A stretch of 64,000 nucleotides of DNA from Myroides oncorhynchi. Lineage in GTDB: Bacteria; Bacteroidota; Bacteroidia; Flavobacteriales; Flavobacteriaceae. Position numbers and translations under genes: made by a program. Under the pieces are notes generated by a model, which made no database searches, was not told where the DNA came from, and saw only the letters and a list, made by a program, of their open reading frames with translations. Of the stretch, positions 25,372-33,659 are shown piece after piece (positions within the stretch are counted from its first letter, which is position 1; every line of letters begins with the position of its first letter). The DNA lies in assembly GCF_020905415.1 (NCBI RefSeq), contig NZ_JAJJMP010000001.1, positions 2,181,501 to 2,245,500 of the forward strand, read 5' to 3'.

Positions 25372-25656
25372 ATGGACGATAATACAAAAGAATTTTATAA
25401 AAGATTAAAAGAGCAATTAGAAGATGATAAAACTTGGCCAAGACCATACTTGTATAAGTTTATTGTACCAGGTGATGCGGAGAAGATAGCTAAGGTGGAA
25501 GAGGCATTCGATGGATGTAATGCTGATATTCAAATTAAGAATTCTAGTACAGGTAAATTCTCAAGTGTATCTGTGAAACTAATAGTTAAAAGTTCTCAAG
25601 AGATTATAGATAAATATCTTGCTGTATCTACTATTGAAGGAATTGTTTCTTTGTAG
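25372..25656 (+). CDS. DUF493-family protein (YbeD-like)
   Basis: Small cytoplasmic protein of 94 residues with the ACT-like fold of E. coli YbeD. FYKRLKEQLED, WPRPYLYKFIVPGDAEKIAKVEEAF and the serine-rich GKFSSVSVKLIVKSSQEIIDKY are the family's blocks. Function unknown. A TTG start 6 codons upstream (25354) lies inside the -7 box and is rejected. DUF4290 and murA follow on the same strand. Confidence 0.88.
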   Translation: MDDNTKEFYKRLKEQLEDDKTWPRPYLYKFIVPGDAEKIAKVEEAFDGCNADIQIKNSSTGKFSSVSVKLIVKSSQEIIDKYLAVSTIEGIVSL

Positions 25657-25745
25657 TTCTTTTTTTTCCTATTTTTAAACAAAATACTTTCTAAGTGCAA
25701 ATACAACTAATATTTAGTCGTATTCCAACATAATAGCCAATATAT

Positions 25746-26456
25746 ATGAAGTTTGATTCCAAAGAAGCAGTAACTCATTTAGAGTACAATTCTCTAAGAA
25801 AACCGTTGATTATACCTGAATATGGTCGTCATTTACAAAACCTGATTGATCATATACAAAATATTGAGGATAGAGAAGAGCGTAACAAAGGAGCTAGGTA
25901 CGCTATTAGCGTTATGGGGAGTATGAATCCACATTTACGTGATGTACCTGATTTTCAACATAAACTTTGGGATCAATTATTTATGATGTCTGGTTTTGAC
26001 TTAGATGTTGACTGTCCATTTCCGATTGCTACGAAAGAAACTATTTTTTCCAAACCTGAAAAATTAGATTATCCTCAGAATCATCCTAAATATAGATTTT
26101 ATGGTAATAATATTACCTACATGATTAATAAGGCTATTGCTTGGGAAAGTGGTGAAATGAAAGACGCTTTAATCTTAGTGATTGCTAATCACATGAAGAA
26201 GAGTTATTTGAGTTGGAACAAAGAAACTGTAAAAGACGAAGTGATTTTCGAGCATCTTTATGACTTGTCTAATGGGAAAATAAATTTATTTAAGAAAGAA
26301 GAAGAGCTTTCTACTACTGCTAATCTAATGCAAGTAAATAAAAAGCAATCAAATAAAACGAATTACTCAAATAATAATCAGAAGAGTAATTCGAATAGTA
26401 ACAATACTAATAAAAAATTTAAAAGTAATAACTATCATTCAAAAGGTAAGAAGTAA
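25746..26456 (+). CDS. DUF4290 domain-containing protein
   Basis: Bacteroidota-specific protein of 236 residues, function unknown. The N-terminal two thirds are a conserved helical domain (YNSLRKPLIIPEYGRHLQNLIDH, NPHLRDVPDFQHKLWDQLFMMSGFDLDVDCPFP, ANHMKKSYLSWNKE). The last 45 residues are low-complexity Asn/Ser/Lys (NYSNNNQKSNSNSNNTNKKF), probably disordered and possibly nucleic-acid binding. The stop codon overlaps the murA start (TAATG), so murA translation depends on it. The same gene order is common in flavobacteria. Confidence 0.87.
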   Translation: MKFDSKEAVTHLEYNSLRKPLIIPEYGRHLQNLIDHIQNIEDREERNKGARYAISVMGSMNPHLRDVPDFQHKLWDQLFMMSGFDLDVDCPFPIATKETIFSKPEKLDYPQNHPKYRFYGNNITYMINKAIAWESGEMKDALILVIANHMKKSYLSWNKETVKDEVIFEHLYDLSNGKINLFKKEEELSTTANLMQVNKKQSNKTNYSNNNQKSNSNSNNTNKKFKSNNYHSKGKK

Positions 26457-27769
26457 TGAGTACATTTAAGATAGAAGGAGGCGTTAAGTTAAAAGGAGAG
26501 GTTTATGCACAAGGAGCTAAGAATGAAGCATTACAAATCTTATGTGCAGTATTATTAACACCTGAGAAGGTAGTATTATCTAATATTCCCAATATTATAG
26601 ATATTAATAAACTAATAGAGTTATTAGGGAAATTAGGAGTACAGATTGAAAATCTTGGATCAAACAAGATGTCATTCCAAGCTGATAATTTGAATTTAGA
26701 ATATCTTACTTCAGATGATTTTAAAAAAGATGGAAAAGCTTTAAGGGGATCCATTATGATGGTGGGACCTTTATTGGCTCGTTTTGGGAAAGGATATATC
26801 CCAAAACCTGGAGGAGATAAGATTGGTAGAAGAAGATTAGATACACACTTTGATGGTTTTATCAAGTTAGGTGCTACGTTTAGATATAATAGAGAAGAAT
26901 ATTTCTACGGTGTAGAAGCTGAGAAATTGGTTGGTGCTGATATGTTGTTAGACGAAGCATCTGTGACGGGAACGGCTAATATTTTAATGGCTGCTGTGTT
27001 AGCAGAAGGTATTACTACTATATATAATGCAGCGTGTGAACCTTATATTCAACAATTGTGTAAGATGCTAAACTCCATGGGTGCTAAGATCCAAGGAATT
27101 GGATCTAACTTACTTACTATCGAGGGAGTAACTGAATTAAAAGGATGTGAGCATACAATGTTGCCAGACATGATTGAGATTGGTTCTTGGATTGGTTTAG
27201 CAGCAATGACTCAAAGTGAGATTACTATTAAAAACGTAGGTTGGGAGCATCTAGGGGTTATTCCTAATACGTTTAGAAGATTAGGTATCACACTAGAGAA
27301 GAGAGGGGATGATATTTATATTCCTGCTCATACTAATGGATATGAAATACAAAATTATATTGATGGATCTATTCTAACGATAGCTGATGCGCCATGGCCA
27401 GGGCTAACACCTGATTTATTAAGTGTTATCCTAGTAGTAGCAACACAGGCTAGAGGGGAAGTACTTATCCACCAAAAGATGTTTGAAAGTAGACTTTTCT
27501 TCGTTGATAAATTGATTGATATGGGGGCAAAGATTATTCTTTGTGATCCACATAGAGCAGTAATTATAGGTCATGACTTTAAATCAAAGCTAAAAGCGAC
27601 TAAGATGTCATCACCTGATATTCGTGCGGGTATCTCATTATTAATAGCTGCGTTATCTGCAGTAGGTGTAAGCGAGATACAAAATATCGAGCAAATTGAC
27701 AGAGGATATGAAGCTATAGATGATAGGTTAAGAGCGTTAGGTGCTCATATAGAGAGAATAGAAGACTAA
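26456..27769 (+). CDS. murA: UDP-GlcNAc 1-carboxyvinyltransferase (Asp-type MurA)
   Basis: Catalyses the first committed step of peptidoglycan synthesis, transfer of enolpyruvate from PEP to UDP-GlcNAc. 437 residues with the inverse alpha/beta EPT barrel throughout; N-terminal Lys-Asn pair in AQGAKNEAL. The active-site loop reads PKPGGDKIGRRR: residue 121 (GAT at 26816-26818) is Asp where E. coli MurA has Cys115, the residue alkylated by fosfomycin. Asp-type MurA occurs in mycobacteria and chlamydiae and is insensitive to the drug. A 1-base overlap couples it to the DUF4290 gene; a hairpin ends the operon. Confidence 0.96.
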   Translation: MSTFKIEGGVKLKGEVYAQGAKNEALQILCAVLLTPEKVVLSNIPNIIDINKLIELLGKLGVQIENLGSNKMSFQADNLNLEYLTSDDFKKDGKALRGSIMMVGPLLARFGKGYIPKPGGDKIGRRRLDTHFDGFIKLGATFRYNREEYFYGVEAEKLVGADMLLDEASVTGTANILMAAVLAEGITTIYNAACEPYIQQLCKMLNSMGAKIQGIGSNLLTIEGVTELKGCEHTMLPDMIEIGSWIGLAAMTQSEITIKNVGWEHLGVIPNTFRRLGITLEKRGDDIYIPAHTNGYEIQNYIDGSILTIADAPWPGLTPDLLSVILVVATQARGEVLIHQKMFESRLFFVDKLIDMGAKIILCDPHRAVIIGHDFKSKLKATKMSSPDIRAGISLLIAALSAVGVSEIQNIEQIDRGYEAIDDRLRALGAHIERIED

Positions 27770-27791
27770 AATTATCTAGTCAGAACAATAT

Positions 27792-27829
27792 AAAAGGCTA
27801 AGTTGTAAATCTACGACTTAGCTTTTTTT
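27792..27829 (+). terminator. DUF493-DUF4290-murA terminator
   Basis: Stem GCTAAGT/ACTTAGC extended by A:T pairs, followed by seven T residues; 23 bases past the murA stop. Confidence 0.85.
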
Positions 27830-28326
27830 GTACAATGAAATTAATGTGATTGTATAACACTTGCATAGTTTTGCCCTTTGTTAAGTACTCACTATACTAT
27901 CATATTACTGAATTCAGAATTTTGACTGTACAAGTTTAATTTATAGTAAAAAACAAAGAGGTTTAAAATATTTTTGTTTTTAATATGTATCTTTGCAAAG
28001 TATTGATTTTTAGTATTCAATAGCTTTTTTTACGCCAATCTTCTAGGCTAAAAATTACAAATAACTAGGATAATATACGTTAATTACTAAGACAGCTATT
28101 TCTATGCAGTTTTGGATGCACGATGCTGTCAATATACTATCATACAAAGCGACATAGCCACTTTATAGCTAAGAATTGATAAAACATGATAGTTTCTTTT
28201 TTGAGAGAAGTGATAAGATATATAATCCTTAAAATGAATTAAAACAGTTGGTTTTTAGTGAAATAGAAATCAGAGTATGTAGCAAATGTACACAAATAAA
28301 TTGAATGTATAAGAAAGGGAACTGAC

Positions 28327-28488
28327 TTAAAACAAGAATCAGCGATAGACATATAAACGAAAAGGAGTTATACAAAATAGGTCTTAATTAGCGCTACAAG
28401 TGTACTATAGTATAGTTATAGTACTGATGAAAGAGCTATGAAGTAGAATTGCTTTGTAGTATTTGGCTAATGCTAATTCTGGGTTTAA
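28327..28488 (+). repeat. Dispersed repeat A, copy 1
   Basis: A 162-base copy of an element also found at 43737-43897 (inverted) and 61733-61895. Shared blocks: GATAGACATATAAACGAAA, GTTATACAAAATAG, ATGAAAGAGCTATGA, GTAGAATTG and TAGTATTTGGCTAA, ending ATTCTGGGTT. The left end (CAAGAATC) has diverged from the AACCCAGAAT seen in copy 3. Non-coding in all frames. Confidence 0.8.
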
Positions 28489-28621
28489 CCTAGTTGTTAA
28501 GTGACTCAATGTAGTTATGATTCGTTATTTGGTTATTAGGTGTTTTAGGAGATTACTAAATTTATAGAGCTACTAGATAGATAAGATAGGATAAAAAGAG
28601 TAAGACTAAGAATTCATTCTA

Positions 28622-31114
28622 TTACTTTTGGATTAAATCTAGTACTTTGACACCAAATACAAATCCGAATTTCTTAGGTGCATCTGCTGATACTGTATGA
28701 AAAAAATCTATTCTAAACGGTCTAAACTTACCAAAACCAAAGTTGTTAAGACCTAAACTAAACTCACCGTAAACGTCTTTATCAGGAACATTAAGGACAT
28801 GATAACCTACGACTAAAGAATATCTTGTTTTGTTAAGTAATGGTATTTTATTCATGATGTAACCTCTAAAGTCGTGTTCTAAGTGAAATTCTACGTATGA
28901 TTTATTTGTACTATATTCATAATACGGTAATAGATTGAAATGTTTATTATATACAGCAGTTGAGCCTATAAAAGTTTGATTACCATTAAAATGTTTATAA
29001 TCAGTGAAGGCTATTTTATTTTGTTCCAGAAATTTACCAGCTGCTAAACCTATATATAGGTTACCTATTTTACCAATATTATCATTATACTGTGTAGCTA
29101 AAGAAACAAATGTATAATTGTAATCACTAGTAGTAGCGTTAAGAGCTTTGTCTATATTGACTTTAATGATAGGAAATTTAGAGTTAGGTAAATATTGTTT
29201 AGAATTAGGGTAGGATATTATTTTTTGATCGAAGATTATATTCATACCTAAATTTAGTTTAAACATTGAATTGTCTATAAAAGGTGCATTTTCATAGTCT
29301 TTTGGAGCTAGTGGATTATTGGAATCAAAATCTTTATTAGGTGCAAAAGGTGGGCTTTTTATACTATTATTTAACGCTGTCCTATGAGCATACTCTAAAG
29401 AGGTTGTAAATTTGAATTTATTAAATGCATATTGTTCGTACTTAATCTGCAAGTAGTTTTTTTGAAAAAACTTAGCATAGTTTTTCCCAAAGTATGCACT
29501 AGCTATCGAGTTTATAGGAGTTTTTACAGGATCATCCTGATTAAATTGAAGAATTGTATTACCTCCTGACAATGTTAATGTATTATAGTTCTCTTGGTTA
29601 AAAGTATGTGAGGCATACCCAGAAACTCTGTATTTGTTTTCTGATATTCCATAGTTAACGATAGTTCCTAGTTTTGTTACAGAGTTATCATCTTTATACT
29701 TAATATAATCTAGCCCTGTTGTAACATTAAAACCTTGTATTGCATTGAAAGCAAAAGTAGATAATAGACCTCTGTATGTAATAGAAGAATTTTTGTGTGT
29801 ATTAATATGTTGATACCCTTTGATTAATTTGAATAAGGTGAAATTATTAGTTCTTTTGTCCAACGAGTCTAATGTGGCTTTTGTAGTCTCTTGGATTTTA
29901 ATCTCTTGATTATTGAAGGTTGTTTTCTCCTTTTCAGATAATGACTCAGGCCTGTTATTATTCCAATATTCAGTAGGTTTATTTAGAAAGTTGTTTGTGT
30001 AATGTATTAATTCATTCGAGAATTGTGTTTTATCTATATTGTCATTTTTTTGATAATTTTTATAATAGGCTTTATAGGAACCTATATAATGAAAGACAAG
30101 AAATTTCCCTTTGAGGTATAAGTTTTGTTTATATTTTAAGTATAGATTAAGAGCTTCATTGTACTTGTATTCTTGGCTAATTACAATTTGGGATACATTT
30201 TTTAATCCAAAGTTTTCACCAGACATAGCAGCATAAAGTTTAGTAATCTGCCAGTTGTCACTAGTTATTGTAATTTTACCTTCCATTATAGGCTCTCTAT
30301 CTCTTTTAGGTTTAAATTCGATAGTATAAAGATCATTACCTAAGGTGTCTTTTTCTTTAGTTATAAGTTTAAAGTAGTAATATGATTTCGCATAAGACAT
30401 TAAAGGTGAGATGACATTAATCTGATTTGATACTACTTTATTATATAAGTTGATATCACTATCAGTAGCAGTTAAAAAATTGAGATCTTTCGAACTCCCT
30501 ATTTGATTTAGTGCGATAACATTTTCTTTATTGTAATTTTCGTTTAGTGTTGTAAGTTGAGAAGAGAGTTCTCCTAAATAGATATAATTACTAATATCCT
30601 TGATGTCTAATGAAGGGACTAAGTCTTTTCTTTGTTGGCCTAGAAATTTTTCTCTACCTGTAGCTAGTTGAAGATTTCCTTTTGAGTAGAAATCAACAGT
30701 AAACTTATTTAGATTATTCTTATGCTTGAATCTACTGGCCAAATCCATAATAAATAGAGCATAGTCGTCCTGAGGATTATCGTAGAATATATCAGTGTCT
30801 TTTAATGATGTTAATACAATATCCCATTGTTTTACTTGACTTTTATCTGGTATATAGTCGAGTTTACGTATAGCATAATTTTCTTTTTGAATGTACAGTT
30901 GTTGCCCTGGATTTACAGCTAGTTTAAATACTCCATTTGCATCAGTCTGTGTTTGTAGATCAGTTTTTATGATAAAAACTAAGGCGTTTTTTAAAGGTTT
31001 TCCATTTTGATCTGTAACTCGTCCTTGTGTAGGCTGGGTTTGTGCATAACTATGCAGTATGGACAGTATCAATATACTGAAGAAAAGAATAAGTGTATGC
31101 AGGTTTACTTTCAT
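28622..31114 (-). CDS. DUF5686 outer-membrane protein with carboxypeptidase-like plug
   Basis: Large secreted protein of 830 residues, predicted outer-membrane beta barrel. A signal peptide ends at about residue 25 (LHSYAQT). A CarboxypepD-reg-like domain spans about 27-105 (GRVTDQNGKPLKNALVFI...TDANGVFKLAVNPGQQ). A DUF5686 body follows, with many alternating amphipathic strands, and ends with the aromatic C-terminus FGVKVLDLIQK. TonB-dependent relatives share the plug, but no TonB box or receptor plug is evident. Translation is coupled to aroQ by a 1-base stop/start overlap (TAATG), an unexpected pairing with an aromatic-pathway enzyme. Substrate and role unknown. Confidence 0.85.
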   Translation of the reverse strand: MKVNLHTLILFFSILILSILHSYAQTQPTQGRVTDQNGKPLKNALVFIIKTDLQTQTDANGVFKLAVNPGQQLYIQKENYAIRKLDYIPDKSQVKQWDIVLTSLKDTDIFYDNPQDDYALFIMDLASRFKHKNNLNKFTVDFYSKGNLQLATGREKFLGQQRKDLVPSLDIKDISNYIYLGELSSQLTTLNENYNKENVIALNQIGSSKDLNFLTATDSDINLYNKVVSNQINVISPLMSYAKSYYYFKLITKEKDTLGNDLYTIEFKPKRDREPIMEGKITITSDNWQITKLYAAMSGENFGLKNVSQIVISQEYKYNEALNLYLKYKQNLYLKGKFLVFHYIGSYKAYYKNYQKNDNIDKTQFSNELIHYTNNFLNKPTEYWNNNRPESLSEKEKTTFNNQEIKIQETTKATLDSLDKRTNNFTLFKLIKGYQHINTHKNSSITYRGLLSTFAFNAIQGFNVTTGLDYIKYKDDNSVTKLGTIVNYGISENKYRVSGYASHTFNQENYNTLTLSGGNTILQFNQDDPVKTPINSIASAYFGKNYAKFFQKNYLQIKYEQYAFNKFKFTTSLEYAHRTALNNSIKSPPFAPNKDFDSNNPLAPKDYENAPFIDNSMFKLNLGMNIIFDQKIISYPNSKQYLPNSKFPIIKVNIDKALNATTSDYNYTFVSLATQYNDNIGKIGNLYIGLAAGKFLEQNKIAFTDYKHFNGNQTFIGSTAVYNKHFNLLPYYEYSTNKSYVEFHLEHDFRGYIMNKIPLLNKTRYSLVVGYHVLNVPDKDVYGEFSLGLNNFGFGKFRPFRIDFFHTVSADAPKKFGFVFGVKVLDLIQK

Positions 31115-31530
31115 TACTCTAATATAGAAGCTATAGCTAAGTCATAACTCTTTAGTCCAAAACCTAGAATTACGCCTTGACATACAGGTGATAAGTAAGA
31201 ATGCTTTCTAAATTCTTCTCTTTTGTGAGTATTAGAAATGTGAACCTCAATAACAGGTGTTGTTATAGCTGAAATAGCATCAGCTATTGCTAATGAAGTA
31301 TGTGTGTATGCACCAGCATTTAATATAATAGCATGATATGAAAAACCTATTTCATGAATCTTATTGATTAATTCACCTTCAATATTAGATTGAAAATAGT
31401 CAAATTCTATTTCAGGATATTTAGATTGTATACCTATATAATAATCATCAAAAGAGGTACTACCATATACTAGAGGTTCTCTCTTACCAAGTAAGTTCAG
31501 ATTAGGTCCATTTATAATAGCTATTTTCAT
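31114..31530 (-). CDS. aroQ: Type II 3-dehydroquinate dehydratase
   Basis: Shikimate-pathway enzyme converting 3-dehydroquinate to 3-dehydroshikimate, cytoplasmic dodecamer. 138 residues. IINGPNLNLLGKREPLVYG carries the catalytic lid residues (Arg and Tyr). DYFQSNIEGELINKIHE, ILNAGAYTHTSLAIADAI and VIEVHISNTHKREEFRKHSYLS are all canonical. The frame opens 8 codons upstream (31554), but MKIAIINGPN is the family start. It is the first gene of a two-gene unit with the DUF5686 gene. Confidence 0.97.
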   Translation of the reverse strand: MKIAIINGPNLNLLGKREPLVYGSTSFDDYYIGIQSKYPEIEFDYFQSNIEGELINKIHEIGFSYHAIILNAGAYTHTSLAIADAISAITTPVIEVHISNTHKREEFRKHSYLSPVCQGVILGFGLKSYDLAIASILE

Positions 31531-31932
31531 GTATGAATATTTTAGTATAAACAAATATATCTATAATATATTATGTGCTTACTAAAAAAGAAGAATAAAT
31601 AGTCAGTTGTGTTATTTCGTATATAAAAAGAAGCTATTATGAATACTATATTGCTTTATGAAGTAGCGTTTATGTGTTTTATTATGTTAATAAGGCTTTT
31701 TATTGTGTGTTTATGTGTTTTAGAATTATATTATTAATAGTTTAATTATGTGTAAAACCATTTATTAACATATATTTATGAGTGTTTTTAATTGTTGTAT
31801 TTTATTGCATTTCATTTAGTTACTGTTTATATTGGTGTATATGTGTTATGTGATTGTTATTTTATTATTAAAAAAAACATCACTGTAGGAGAATGTTACT
31901 AAATTTGAATTGTTAATTAAAAATAGCTAAAC
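31531..31932. other. AT-rich intergenic region with repeated TTTATGTGTTTTA
   Basis: About 400 bases between divergent aroQ and a porin-like gene; no gene supported. TTTATGTGTTTTA occurs twice, near 31670 and 31709, within a stretch with many further TGTGTTT words. A -7 box TAAATTTG (31900-31907) precedes the porin-like ORF by 26 bases. Confidence 0.5.
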
Positions 31933-32607
31933 ATGAAAAAATTAGTACTTTCATTAGCAGCAGTTGCTGCTTTCGGTTTCACTGCAAATGCGCAAGAAAC
32001 AGAAAAACCAACTTTTGGATTCCAAGAATCTAATGTATTCGTTGAAGGAATGTTCCAGATTTCTAATTCTACTTCTAAATTAGAAGGTGCATCATCTAAG
32101 GATAAAAAGACAAACTTTACATTTAATCCTAAAGTAGGATATATGTTATCTGATAAATTAGCTGTTGGAGTTTCAGCTGCATTTGGAAAAAATAGTGATT
32201 CAGAAACAAGTTTTGGTGGAGCTTTTGATAAAGTAGGTTCAGTAAAAGGGTATATGAAAGAAACTTATGTTGGAGCATTTGCTCGTTACTATTTCTTAGA
32301 ATTAGGACAACGTTTCAAAACATATGCTGAAGTTGGTGTAGGATATCACCAAGGAGTTAAAGAACAAGCTTTAGGAAAAGACTTAAAAGCAACTGGAGTT
32401 AAAGCTGGTTTAAATGTTGGTATGAACTACTTTGTAACGTCTAATATGGCGATTTCATTTAACTTAGGTGATGTATTTACTTATGGTAACTACAACACTA
32501 AAATGGATGGAACAAAAGTTTCAACTGATTCTAAAACTGAGGCAAATGTTAACATTTTCAATAATTTCTTTGATAATGCAACATTCGGTTTAACTTACAA
32601 ATTCTAA
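31933..32607 (+). CDS. Outer-membrane beta-barrel (porin-like) protein
   Basis: 224-residue outer-membrane barrel of the OMP_b-brl type. A clean signal peptide ends at about residue 20 (ANAQE). The mature part alternates short hydrophobic strands with turns (KVGYMLSDKLAVGVSAAFG, YVGAFARYYFLELGQRFKTYAEVGVGY, VKAGLNVGMNYFVTSNMAISFNLGD), about eight strands, and the last one ends with Phe (FGLTYKF), as required for BAM recognition. It is probably an abundant surface protein given its promoter and strong terminator. No ligand can be inferred. Confidence 0.88.
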   Translation: MKKLVLSLAAVAAFGFTANAQETEKPTFGFQESNVFVEGMFQISNSTSKLEGASSKDKKTNFTFNPKVGYMLSDKLAVGVSAAFGKNSDSETSFGGAFDKVGSVKGYMKETYVGAFARYYFLELGQRFKTYAEVGVGYHQGVKEQALGKDLKATGVKAGLNVGMNYFVTSNMAISFNLGDVFTYGNYNTKMDGTKVSTDSKTEANVNIFNNFFDNATFGLTYKF

Positions 32608-32634
32608 TTAGATTAAAATCTTAATTGAATATAG

Positions 32635-32662
32635 AGAGCCTCTTTTTAGAGGCTCTTTTTTT
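32635..32662 (+). terminator. Porin-like gene terminator
   Basis: Stem AGAGCCTCT/AGAGGCTCT with a TTTT loop, followed by seven T residues. Confidence 0.92.
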
Positions 32663-32667
32663 GTTTG

Positions 32668-32675
32668 TATATTTG
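32668..32675 (+). promoter_or_regulatory. xerD -7 box
   Basis: TATATTTG, 21 bases before the xerD ATG and directly behind the preceding terminator's T run, implying separate transcription of xerD. Confidence 0.55.
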
Positions 32676-32695
32676 AGGTAATTAAATTATAAAAT

Positions 32696-33607
32696 ATGGC
32701 TTCGGGCTACTGGGAAGGGAATATTAAGATGTTTACTACTTATTTAAAACTTGAAAGGGGGCTTTCTGCCAATTCAATTGATAGTTATGAGTTGGATATA
32801 AGAAAATTTATTAGCTATTTAGAGGGTTTTGATGATAAGTTTACTATCGAATCTATAGACAGAAGTACAGTTCAAGAGTTTTTATATAGTATAGCTGAGG
32901 TTGTAGCATCCACTACTCAAGCAAGAATTATAGCTGGATTAAAGAATTTTTTTAATTACTTTATACTTGAGGGATATATTAAAATTTCTCCAGCAGAGCT
33001 AATTGAAACACCTAAATTAGGACGGAAGTTGCCTGATGTTTTGAGTGTTGATGAAATTGATTTGCTGATTGAGGCAATTGACTTATCTAGTTCTGAAGGA
33101 TTTCGAAATAAGGTGATGTTAGAAACTCTTTATAGTTGTGGATTGCGTGTAAGTGAATTAGTGGGGCTTCGTCTATCGGATCTATTTTTTGAAGAAGGGT
33201 TCATTAGAGTGATAGGAAAGGGAAGTAAGCATCGTTTTGTACCTATTGATATGGGTACGATGGAGTTAATAGCCTTGTATAACGACTCTATTCGCGCTCA
33301 GATGACAGTAAAGAAAGATAGTTCGGATATCTTGTTTTTGAATAGAAGAGGGGGACAGCTTACTCGGGCTATGATATTCACTATTATTAAGAGGTTAGCA
33401 GCCGAAATAGGTTTAAAGAAGAATATTAGTCCACATACTTTTAGGCATTCTTTTGCTACTCATTTATTAGAGAATGGCGCTGATATTAGAGCTATACAGT
33501 TGATGTTAGGACATGAGTCTATTACTACTACAGAAATTTATATGCATGTAACTACTGATCGTTTAAGATCTGTTCTAGAAGAGTTTCACCCTAGAGCTAA
33601 GGGATAA
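32696..33607 (+). CDS. xerD: Tyrosine recombinase XerD
   Basis: Site-specific recombinase that resolves chromosome dimers at dif together with XerC. 303 residues. The N-terminal SAM-like core-binding domain (about 12-95) contains KMFTTYLKLERGLSANSID. The catalytic domain (about 115-300) has the first Arg in YSCGLRVSELVGLR, a catalytic Lys in VIGKGSKHR, HTFRHSFATHLL (His-x-x-Arg), LMLGHESITTTEIYMHV (His and nucleophile Tyr). XerD is favoured over XerC by length and the HSFATHLLENGADIRAIQ block. It is flanked by conserved housekeeping genes, so it is the cellular recombinase and not a mobile integrase. Confidence 0.94.
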   Translation: MASGYWEGNIKMFTTYLKLERGLSANSIDSYELDIRKFISYLEGFDDKFTIESIDRSTVQEFLYSIAEVVASTTQARIIAGLKNFFNYFILEGYIKISPAELIETPKLGRKLPDVLSVDEIDLLIEAIDLSSSEGFRNKVMLETLYSCGLRVSELVGLRLSDLFFEEGFIRVIGKGSKHRFVPIDMGTMELIALYNDSIRAQMTVKKDSSDILFLNRRGGQLTRAMIFTIIKRLAAEIGLKKNISPHTFRHSFATHLLENGADIRAIQLMLGHESITTTEIYMHVTTDRLRSVLEEFHPRAKG

Positions 33608-33609
33608 AA

Positions 33610-33640
33610 AAAAGTGCTATTCATTTGAATAGCACTTTTG
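33610..33640. terminator. Bidirectional terminator between xerD and rny
   Basis: Perfect 13-bp stem AAAAGTGCTATTC/GAATAGCACTTTT with a 4-base loop, and A/T tracts on both sides. Confidence 0.93.
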
Positions 33641-33659
33641 GTAATATATAAAATCTTTA

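Larger units (their letters stand above)
27770..28621. other. Long intergenic region between convergent genes
   Basis: About 850 bases with no supported gene: the murA terminator, an isolated -7 box TATCTTTG (27988-27995) with a small hairpin and T run just after it, the 12-mer TATACTATCATA twice (27893-27904 and 28134-28145), and repeat A copy 1 at 28327-28488. Convergent flanking genes mean that no promoter is needed here, so the length is unexplained. Confidence 0.6.

Noticed and set aside
31555..31930. Small-RNA gene upstream of the porin-like gene
   Set aside because: Only AT-rich repeats and a single -7 box for the porin-like gene are visible; no terminator inside the region.
32696..33607. 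Integrase of a mobile element
   Set aside because: Length, motifs and a housekeeping neighbourhood without attachment sites fit chromosomal XerD.
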